Of a stretch of 64,000 bases of DNA, positions 53,736 through 64,000 are shown piece by piece; positions within the stretch are counted from its first letter, which is position 1, and each line of letters begins with the position of its first letter. The stretch lies in the NCBI GenBank assembly GCA_017562135.1, contig QEYB01000963.1, positions 434,001 to 498,000 of the forward strand, given 5' to 3'. The stretch is from Dipylidium caninum (taxonomy: Eukaryota > Platyhelminthes > Cestoda > Cyclophyllidea > Dipylidiidae). The notes below the pieces were generated by a model. The model was given only the letters and a program-made list of their open reading frames with translations, searched no databases and was not told where the DNA came from. A program made the translations under genes and the position numbers.

Positions 53736-56700
53736 ATGGCAGATACCGCCGGTGCAGTTTTACACTTTTCAGAAGAAAAGATGGGATCGAAGGCGAGGTC
53801 AGCTATGATGCATTTCTTGAGTGTCGATCTCCGTATGTTATCTCTTCTGTTCGTAATATTCCTTTAGCCTTTGAGGAGCGATTGAAACATGGATCAGAGC
53901 TGTGCGAAATTCTTGAGGTAATTATTTTAGCCTTGTCGATCTTTGTAGAATTTTCTTGCAGATGAGGAGTTGAAGGAGCTCGTTCCTACTATTTTCGAAT
54001 ACTTGAAAAAGTTTTTACTGGAAACGGAAGTGCAATTCATAAAAGAGTTGCCTTTAAACCGCTTGAGATATATGTCCCTGGAAATATTGCATAAAATTAG
54101 GAATGCAGACTACTTCAAAACGCACAATTCCGCCCTTCTTGGTATTTTATTTCAACTTGTCGAGGTACCTTTGTCGCTTTCTTATGTTTTCAGTACGAGA
54201 ACGAGGAAAATGTCCTCCTTTGTATTAAACTTGTGATGGATCTTCACAAGTTGTACCGCCCGCATTTTTCGCCGGAGGCAAGATTAATTATTTCATAAGT
54301 TCGTACAGGTAATAAATTTCCTCAACTTCATTCATCGAATATACCGAAATTTGAAAAACCATATCTGTAACATTGTGAAACCAGAATCAGTGTACGAAGT
54401 TGCCAATATTAATGATTTGAAAATTGAGTCCGTTTTACCTAGAATTTTTACGGTTACAACCGTCCACACAAAGGACTCGTCATCCTCAACCGTAATCGAA
54501 GTTATAATAATGTGTTTCAATAGTATCACATCCTTCCGAAGGCGTGTTTCTCGCTGAAAGTTATGCAAGAAATCCCGATTCTCGTAGTGTTATTGTACCA
54601 ATTGTTCAAACAGCAAATTCACAGCCATGTAACCGAGTTCATTCCTGTCAATCATGGAGTTTATTAATATGAAGCCCATACCACAACACCTGTAAGTTTA
54701 TCCTTATCTTTTCTTAATTACGATGTATGATTCGCATTGGAGACGTATGTAGTAAATTGCGGTTGAGGTTTGCATTACTGAGTATGTCATTCAAGACCTT
54801 TATTCTCTTTTTTCTATACCCCTTTTCCTTATTGTCCAACTCTTCCTTTAGTACTCCGTTAATACAGTGAGAGCTTCAGCTATCGTTTGCAAAAAATTAT
54901 CAACTTGTGAAATTCACACCTTTTTACTTAGCCAGTAAAGTTGACTTTTGGGTCTCCCAGACCATTCCTCAAACGTCCAAAAATGGGCAGCATTTAGATT
55001 TCGATTCACTTCTTGAGAATGACTGACGATCACTAATACTACTGGCAATCAAAACTACTACTACTGCTAGTAGATATTTTGCGATTGTTGAGGCTGCTGA
55101 AGACGTCATAAATGGTAGGTTTGAGATTAGAATTACACATAGGTGTATGGTCTCCTTTTCCTTTGCACACGCTGATTTCAGCAGGTTGTTTGTATGCTCA
55201 TCAATCTCGTAGCTGTTTCCTTACCTCATGCTGATAAAGGTTCCATTTGATCCTCTTTTAGGCAAGACCAAACTTTCAAGAAGAGCAAATATCTTGACTT
55301 TATGGCAGCCCAAGTGAAAACCCTCTCCTTTCTCGCTTATGTTATTAAGATCTACCAAGTGAGCTTCTAACTTATTTCCCTGTTTAACTGTTTTTACTCC
55401 TTACGAATACTTTTCCTTCCTTTCGTCAGGAATCCATCGAACAGCACTCCTCGGCTTTGGTTAAGGGTATGATGAACCTTATGATCACGTGTCCACCTTC
55501 AATCACTAATATGCGAAAGGAGTTTTTCATTGCCACCCGTCACATTTTGAGTGCGCAGGAGATCCGACCAAGTAAGATTTTATTGACTAGCGTTCCTTCG
55601 TCACTAATGGTTGAGTTGGAGTTAACATCTATCTTTGGGTCTCTTTTTTTCGTGAATACCACTCAAGTGTTCCACTTTATGTCAATTAGTACGACAACGC
55701 TCTGAATGGTATGGTATAGTGATCGGATTTACTACTCTAGCCATAAGTTGGCGTTTCAGGTATTTGACGTACTTTACATTACTATTTGTAGAATTCCTCC
55801 AAGTTCTTGACGAAATGATGGAAGATAGCATTCTGATAGGGAAAGGCTACACTGTGAGGGACTCCCTAAGGTAGTGTACGCCTTCCAATCACTTCACTGG
55901 TGTCCTTGCCTTTAATTTGCGGCTCATAATTGGTTTTTTTAGACCTCTCTCTTATAGCACCCTGGCAGACTTAATACATCATCTTCGTGGAGAACTTACT
56001 CTTACAAAGATAGCTCGAGCGGTTGATCTCTATGGACGTAACATGTTTGATGACACCCTACCGTTCTCGATTCAGCAGATGAGCCAAAGGTTAATTTTTA
56101 ATCTCGCAGAGTGTATTCGTCAGCGAATTATGGAGCCATCCTCCTCGGATAGGACAAAACAAGCGATGAACGCAGCAAGTGCTCGACGTGTTTTACTTCA
56201 AATTATGTCACTTTGTGTACTCAAATGCCGAATTGTTGCCGAGCACTATATCCCAGAGTTGGAATCAAAGTGGTATGTTGTCTTCTCTCTTTTTCCTTTA
56301 TTTCACATTTTGTGTACTACTTGAGACTAGTACATCTTGGTATACTGGATTACAGTCTAAAGGAGGATGCTGAAAGCTCTTCTTCAGAACAAAAAGTTTC
56401 TGCAGGGTACGAGGGAGAGAACGAAAATGTCACTGCGGGTTCAAGTACAAAGCAGGATGTGGTGAGTTTCTTATTTTCTATTTCGAATCGTCCTTCTGGT
56501 CGCTAAAGTCTTATTATTCGCCTTTCTTATTCAGTCGTTAATATCTGAGACGTTCACACAAGGTCATCTAAGTATCAACGACATGAGGTCTTCGATCAAG
56601 GCCTTGGTTTCGGGGATGCGTGCTGTGGTCACAGCTTTGACGCAGTGCCCACATTGGAGTCCTCCCGATGATGACGCATTCCTTGTGGGAGAACCCCAGA

Positions 56701-59700
56701 CTCCCCCCTCCGTGCCTTTGCCCAAGCAACTTTTGCCAACTGAGGTGTCCGTTTTGTCTGACTACCTCACTTTCGGTTTGCGAATGCTTGATGTACTGAG
56801 AATAGTTTCGAAGGATGGTCAATTTTACCTTCGTGGGTATGTTCCTTCTCCGCCCCAGTTTGCAATCTCAAGTAACACTGGATATACACTTTAAAAATGT
56901 AATCTATACATTTATTAGCCCTAACTCGGGTGCGAAATATCCAGAAGAGCGTTTTCTTTTGGAAACTCTGGCTATGACTTTTGTGCCAATCAGTGCGTCA
57001 TCATTTCGGGAGATATTTTCAGCCAAAATTGAGGTGAGTATGGTCCATTGATGATTTCTTTATCATTTTCACTGCATGTCTATGCACACCTCCTCCAATC
57101 GTGCCTTAACTCTTCCTTAAGTATGTCGTTGATTGGTGTCGCAAAAGTCCTCTCTTCTACGCACACTTCGCTTTCCACCTTCTCTCTCAATCAAGTCAAA
57201 CCTCCAACTTTGGCCACATTCTCCTTTCCCATCTCGTTGAAAGACTGGATAAAATTGGTGGTAGGTTTTCGCATTATTCAGCATCAGGTGTATCTGACAT
57301 ATTCATTTTCTTGATTCAACCTCGCCGGTTGTCGAGTAATGATGAGCGCCTATTGGGTCGAAGTCTGTTAGGCGTTTTGGTTTCTACGAATTTTCGTCAG
57401 TAGTTTGATTGCTAGATTTACCCCTTTGCCCTTACCACCTAATGCCCCAATAATGTACGAAAGTTCATTCATTCTCCTTATAGAGGGTACCGATGTATCG
57501 TTCACCTATATGCGTCTCCTCAAGTTCTGTTTTAACTCAGTCAACATGGCTGGAACTGAAAATGAGCACGTAATGAAGGTGTGTTCGGCATGTATTCACT
57601 CGGATATCATTTAAGATCTTGTATTATCATAAAATTTTTCTGATAGTTGCATCTTCGAAAAATTGTACAGGGCAGTATGCATTACTGCCTTGAAGCGCGA
57701 GAACCAATCGCCTACCTCATGTTGTTGCGCGCTCTCTTTCGTTCCATCGGTGGGGGTGCGCACGACAAACTCTATCGCGAGTTCTTCCCCCTACTGCCGG
57801 AAATGCTGACCACATTGAATCGGCTTTTGCGTTCTGCGCATCGAGCTCATGCTCGGGACTTGTTAGGCGAGCTCTGTGTCATCGTTCCTGTCCGTCTCTC
57901 CACTCTCCTACCCTATTTATCACTTCTTATGGAGCCCCTTACCTACGTGCTCAATTGCAATACTGTTAACCAGGTGTGTTTTATCGCCTTAAGACTACTT
58001 TGTGTACCAAATTCTGTTGTTTCCGACGCCTGATTAGATTCTAACCACAGACCATCTCTTCACAGTGGTGTGGTAGTGAAACTAAGATAGGAAGCATCCA
58101 TGTTTACATCTTGGTCATGTCCACCTGCTACTATTAGCTTCGTCAGGTACAAGCGGTTGCATTTCATCCAAGTCAGGATGAGGTTATTGTTTAAAGCTGC
58201 TAATTAAACTAAGACAAAGGATGTAGGTAATGGCAAACTTTAGTGCGTCTTCAGCCTTAATATCTTGAAGTGAAAACAGGCGTGAATGTAGTTTATTTTA
58301 ACTGTCATGTCCTTCGAGCGAAAAATCCCATTTTCTGCTTCCCTCACGTTCTTCTGATATTTGGAACGGTTAACCACTTTTTTTCTCTGTCGTGGTGAGG
58401 CAGATGCGCATCACTTGGTAATATTGAGGTTGTGCGAAATTTTATTTCTTTACAAACTTTGTCAGATGACTCCAATTGCTCCTTTTTTGAGCACTTTGAC
58501 TGTGAGAAAGCATCATTATTGAAAATCAGGAAGGCTGGTGGCATCCATACGAGCTTCCGCTCTCCGAGTGGAGCTCGGACGAGTTAATAGGGATGTATTT
58601 TGGTTACTGTTTGTCTCCAGGGGCTTCGTACATTAGAGCTCTGCGTTGACAACATGCAGCCTGATTTTCTTTATCAACATCTCTATCAAGTTCGCGGTGA
58701 TATGCTGCTTGGTCTCTATACTGCCCTGCACTCTCAAAGTGAATACGTCCAAAAGATGACCTTTAAGGTACTCGATTCTTGGATTTTCTCCCCATTCTGA
58801 TCCTTATTTACTCGGTCTAACTTCCTTCTGTTGTCTGCGACAGATCCTTGGAAAATTGGGACGTTTTAATAGGGCTGACATTTCCGAAGTTCAGCGTCTT
58901 AATTTGAACGTTAACTGTGGGGAGAGTGGACCGTGTTTGCGCTTTTGGCTACACGAATTTCCCCACCATCCAGTTGATCTACCGATTCGCAGTTTAGTTG
59001 ATTTTGCTGTGGAGACTATTCAGGTGAGTCGTAACTCCCTACTTCTTTAAATCTCATTATCTTATTAAAGTAATTCTCTTTATTCTATGCTTGTTTGTAG
59101 GAACCTTCTGTAGACTATTTGTGTAGACAACGTGCGTGGCAGTTCCTACGGGGTGTCTGTATATCAGCACTTAACGTTCACACCTGTTCTACAACGCCTG
59201 CTGGATTTCAAACCTACGATATCTTTGATAAACTTCCCCCTTATCCTCTCAAACGACTTGGTAAAATCATTCGAGAGTTAGACTCAAATCAACGGTTACT
59301 CTGCGGTGATGAACCTAGTAAGTTTGTTTTTTGATTGAAACCGCCGAAAATTTTTCGGACTTTATCTAGTTAACTCCACAACCCCTTCCTTATAGACATA
59401 TATCACTTGGTAATGGTGCGAGTTGTTGGCGGTATCTTCTTGTCTGTCTCATTGTCGCCTCCCGTGCCAGATTGTGGCGCTTTCGTAACCTTTCTTGTCC
59501 GACATCTGACTCTTATTAGCCTTCTCGAAGATGGGAAAGTAAACTCGCCTGCGTCCTCCAAAACTGTCGTGCGTGTTCACATTGTTTAATTTTCCGAGTA
59601 TTTTTATTCATTTGAAATTGGTATTAACCTCCATACGCCCTTTTTTCAGACTTCTGATTCCGGACTTACGCTCGACTCAAAAGTTCTCATTGAAGCCATT

Positions 59701-62700
59701 GCTTTTGTGATGGGCCATGAGGACAAAGAGTTAGTGCGCATTGGATATGCCCTTCTAGACGAGGTTATTAACACTTCCATTGTTGCGATTGAAGCTGTCA
59801 TGGCCGAGGACGAGTCTCTCCAGACGAGCTCCAGCGATGTACTTGCGTGTCTTCCCTTGATGCATTACTTTGCGAAGGCCGTCACGGATATGCTCTATCA
59901 TCCCGCTTGGTACGTTTTGTTCAATCGCATTATCCCCATTAACCGTCACCTTTACCTCATTTTTCCCCTTATTTCCCTTGTAGGTTTGTTAAATGGGGTG
60001 GCTGTTGTATCTTACTCTACTTTCGCGATCGCCTATCGGTTAATTGGTTTAGAGAGCACTTAGTTGTTTTTCTCCGTGGACTTCTTCATTGCCTTCACGA
60101 TTTAACCAACCAAATGGGACAGGGCGCTCTTGCTCTTGCCCAACAGTGCTCCACCACTCTGGTAAAATTTGTCTTTTCTCACGAGGCCCCATTCTCAACC
60201 TCGACAGCATCCTTATCGCCGCCGTCAATGACACTCAAAGCAGAGTCTCCAGTTCAGAGCAGAGAACATGGTAGAAGAACATCTTTTGGTCGCCGAAGAT
60301 CTGTTGCTACCAGTAAACGTGGCGGGATTACGAAAAGAAGGTTGTCCATTTCAAGAAAAGATTCAGAATCGCTGACATTCGACCCCACGGAGGATATAGA
60401 AATGGCTGACGTTATTACTCCGCTATCCTCTTTATCGTCTGAGGCTATCTCCCAGGTATCCCCAACGTGACGTTCTTTTGTCTCCAACTGTTAATTTTTG
60501 GTTGACTCGCTTTCTCTTTGACTTCAGACACCACTTATGAATGCTATTCTTCCTGAACTGGTCGAAGCATTGCTGAGTGAGACTAAGGTTGTGCGAACTC
60601 AAGTGCGCTCTCTGCTATCGAACATTGCTGAATGTCTCTCAATACCTCTCAGCATTTTGTTGAAACCACACATCCATCTTATAGACGGTTGGCTGCCGCC
60701 TAAAAATAGACTTCACCGACTCTCTAATCTCCCGACATCGACGCAAATCGCTGTCCTGGTATGCCCACTGCTTCACCTCCTTGCCTTCCATTCTGGCCAT
60801 TATTAGTGTTATGTAATACTCGAGGTGTTTTTTTCCACAGGAAACGAATTATTTTCTCTGTCAGGATGCACCTTTAGGTGCTGGACTATTGCAATATTCT
60901 CCAGTAAATCGGCGTTGTGACAATCGTTTCCTAGTCGACCTTCGAGCCATTATGGACGCTCCTCTTCCCTCTTCTCCGATGTCTCCACCTCCTACGCCAA
61001 GCGGTAGAAGTCCCCCCATTCAGCAGCCAATTAGTTCTTCCTTTCAAATTCAAATGGCGGTGGATCTGAAGGTTGTAGCTTCTCAGGTCCTCTCTACTAT
61101 GCACTACCTCGAAGCCCAGAAACCAGTCATTGTTGCAGCACTATTCAAAGGTGAGTTATATTGACAATTGTAATGTCGAGGTAGCTTCTTGATCACATAA
61201 AATGCAGGACCCTGATGATATTAGTGAATCTAGGTGGGTCTAGTGATTCAAAAACCATAAATAATAATAAGACACTGTAAGTCCGTACACCCAAACATAA
61301 AACGATTGCCATTCTCCTACATGAAGTCCATTCCTTAAAATCCAGTCTCTCGCTTCCTTATTAGTCTACTTGGCCTGTCACCTGAAGACTTCTAAATAAA
61401 AGAATAAGTTAACTGATCGACAATCTCTTTTTTTCTCAAGATGACATCAGAATCATTTCTCCGACATTATTTTGAGTATGGTGATACTTTATCACAACCA
61501 TCTCTTTTAGGCCTAGGCTCGGATTGCGCATCTGTCCACAAACCGGTGTTTGAGAGTACTAAGAACTACGTAAAACGTACCGTAATTGACACGGAGTTGC
61601 GTCATACCTACGTAAAGCCCATTCTTCCTAATCTCCGTCAGACAGCTAACATCAATCTGGGAGCTGTTCGTCAGTTGGCCTATTGCGCTGAACTCTTTCC
61701 CAGCACTTTCAGTGAACGCTTCTGCGAAACAATCCAAGTAGGTTTTATGTATTCTTCCTTTATTTTTGGTTTACTGGCAGTTTTAATTATTTGGAATCCT
61801 TTATTGGGAGGCGTTTTTAATTGATCGGTACTCTTTTTCCCTCCTCCATTGTCTCTTATTAGGGGATCCAAAATAGTTTGGCAAGCATGAATAATGCTGA
61901 TACTCTGCCGAAAAATGTCGAGGTGATATGCGCACTAATTGATTTGTTTCCCCTCATCCCCTTGGCCGGAGAGAAGTACGTAAAACACCTACTGAATCTG
62001 GTGATTCAAGTAGAACAGATGCTCAATACGGAACAGACAAGTTCTCTGCGTCTGCCACTGCTGCGATTTCTCGTACGTTTTCCCGGCGAGACTTTCAGAC
62101 AGATCTTTCATGGATTCTCCCGTCCTCATGATAGTCACGCTCATCGAATTATTCTCGTACGTCCTCTTTTTTTCCCCACTTTCTGCATTTTTCGTTATGT
62201 TTACTTCTACCTTAATTGCTTTTGCAATAAACAGTATGCTCCCCATTCTGTCTGCTGCCTACATGGGCTAATTTCTCACTGTTACTAGTACTTGATGACT
62301 CTGCCGGAGAGCAAGCCGTTAGCGGACTATCTGGTAGCAAATGTTACCCTTCTAACTGACTTCTTGAAACCAAATGGGAGGGAGCCAGGTACGTTCATTT
62401 GTTCATTTTCGTTTTTCTATTTAATTTTTAACACAACATTTGGCATTTCCGGTACGGCAGAAACCGTTTACGAGAACACCTCCTTACGACTACCACGGTC
62501 CGATGGCCCCTTGGCACAGGCGTCCACCTCATATCTGGCTCTTCGTCTTCTTCACCTCCTTCTCAAACAGCGTCCTGATTGGTTTAAGTCAACCCTTCCA
62601 TCCGTTCCTAATGAGGCTAGTCTCTTAACCTCCAATGACTCCCCAGTAATGCAAGTTCTATTTGAATTGTGGGGATCAGCGGATTTTAAAAGACGCCACT

Positions 62701-64000
62701 CCTGTCTAACACTGGTTCAACTCCAACAAAATCAGCCTAGTGTAAGATCTTGAACTCTTTTTGGAAGATTCGGTGGATGGTGGCAGGAAGGTAATCACCT
62801 CTAGTTCGTCGCTATCTTCCACGTCCTCTAAGGACCCCACAGAGGCGCAGTTTCTGACCGGAGTCACTGTCACTGCTGGATTGACCGATTTCCTCTACTC
62901 TGATGAGCCCCTTTTGCTGCTTGACTTTATGCTTACATGCGCAGAGTAAGTTAATTTTTTAGTGCAACCATTCTCAAACGTTGGAGGCACCTTGTTTACA
63001 CTTTATTTTTTGTTTCGATAGGGTTTGTCCTTACGACTTTGATTTGCTCTTCTACATAATTGCCGGAATGTCTCGCCATCGTTGTGTGGGTTACAATCCC
63101 CTCCCACACTATATCCAGCGTTTAGTTAGGGACTCTTCAGTCGCTTGGAGTCGCTCCATCTTCCTCCACTTTATCCAATTGGTGCGTAAGCGTATGGAGT
63201 TTAAGGCTGCGAATATCGCCAGTAGCTCCGCTAGGGGCGGAAGTAAGAAGAAGCAGTCATTCGCCGACAGTTCATCAAGCGATTCAGATTCGACCATGTC
63301 TGTGGAGCAATATCTTGGCACGCCAGAGGCTCAATTCAAGTTACTTTCGCAACTCATTCTGCCCTGTTTGCAGCAGGCGTTTGAGCGCAATCCCGCAGAG
63401 CTAGTGGCCTTGAGTCAGGCACCGAAGCCGGATGAACCTGATGGTAAGAGCCCTTCGGGGCGCATTGGGATTTCTTGAACGTCTCTGCTTTTTCACTAGC
63501 TTGTAGCTTCCGTAAAGCTCTCTTGATTATATCTATTTTTGTTTCATTAACACCTTTAACCTTGTCAACTGTGTTTTCTGCTCATTGAGATATTGACTAG
63601 TGTGGATCTGGTGTCGTCAATGCAACTTTAAAGTATCAGTTATGCCTATATGTTAGACGACAATTTTTTACTTCTCTTTAATTCCGTCACAGTCTCGTTG
63701 CTTTGACCATCACTTGTTGGTACTACAGTTTAATTTGAAAGTTATACTAACAGTGTGACTGTGTTCATCATCTTCGGCTCTGGGGTATTGGGTCCTGAGC
63801 TAAGTAGTAAAATGTCCCCTGTGTCAAAATCCACGGCTCATTTGCGTTTTAATTCTACAATCTTATTTCCTGATTACATTACTTACCTCAAGTGTGCTAT
63901 TTCCATTCTGGCTCACAGACAAGGATTTGGTACACCTCTTTGTCAACCTACTACTCAACGATGAGGCCCACAAAATGTGCACCGGCTTACGAATCATGTA
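53736..64000 (+). CDS. TRRAP: TRRAP/Tra1, PIKK-family pseudokinase scaffold (5' part, cut by window end)
   Basis: At least 32 exons cover about 2,020 N-terminal residues of a protein usually near 3,800 aa. TRRAP is the activator-binding HEAT/TPR scaffold of SAGA and NuA4/TIP60 acetyltransferase complexes. First exons: 53736-53832, 53868-53917, 53949-54164, 54194-54277, 54309-54491, 54524-54691, 55262-55358, 55430-55571, 55792-55870, 55943-56272; last: 63022-63443, 63919 on. Matches to the family in order include ENFLADEELKEL, LETEVQFIKELP, NEENVLLCIKLVMDLHKLYR, LKVMQEIPILVVLLYQL, ILIGKGYTVRDSLRPLSYST, LLRALFRSIGGGAHDKLYRE, VPVRLSTLLPYLSLLMEPL and GLRTLELCVDNMQPDFLY. FRB, pseudokinase and FATC regions lie beyond the window. 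ATG 53736 is chosen because the first exon splices in phase into conserved sequence. Exon 6 has a phase conflict (see findings), and intron 54278-54308 starts with GC. Confidence 0.95.

Noticed and set aside
58344..58544. Minus-strand 66-codon frame in a TRRAP intron
   Set aside because: It lies within the 647-nt intron 57974-58620 with no homology or signals.

Overview
This is a gene-dense stretch of a metazoan nuclear genome. Two things point to a parasitic flatworm, most likely a tapeworm. First, the proteins are clear animal orthologues but diverged. Second, most genes carry GT-AG introns of only 28-40 nt, packed towards their 5' ends, while 3' introns run to hundreds or thousands of bases. 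A short-5'/long-3' intron skew is described for Schistosoma; by eye the GC content looks moderate, which suits a cestode better than a schistosome. The clade call is inference. No bacterial, phage, CRISPR, rRNA or tRNA signal was seen.

Layout, left to right: 3' end of an ARIH2-type RBR ubiquitin ligase (+, 132-500); MALSU1/RsfS mitoribosome factor (+, 3265-4356), tail to tail with KANSL3 (-, 4540-7082); KANSL3 head to head with PHF14 (+, 7861-13008); an Atos/FAM214 transcription regulator (+, 14581-22243); a 6.3-kb gene-poor gap; p70 S6 kinase (-, 28502-33741) head to head with ULK1/2-ATG1 (+, 35160-42753); a 2.4-kb convergent gap; SMG8 (-, 45110-52241); two small unrecognised candidate genes (+, 52312-52744; -, 52840-53617); and the 5' part of TRRAP (+, 53736 to the window end).

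Most exon models were rebuilt by hand from splice sites and reading phase. MALSU1, KANSL3, PHF14, ATOS, S6K and SMG8 each give one open frame across all exons (254, 725, 958, 772, 651 and 1187 aa). ULK has three unresolved junctions and TRRAP one unresolved 1-nt or 28-nt discrepancy.

Functional themes: chromatin (KANSL3, PHF14, TRRAP) and the PIKK/TOR axis (S6K and ULK are the two classical TORC1 substrates; SMG8 restrains the PIKK SMG1; TRRAP is a PIKK-family pseudokinase). The most striking points are a predicted S6K ending in a farnesylation-type CSIM box, and the divergent S6K-ULK pair sharing a 1.4-kb spacer.
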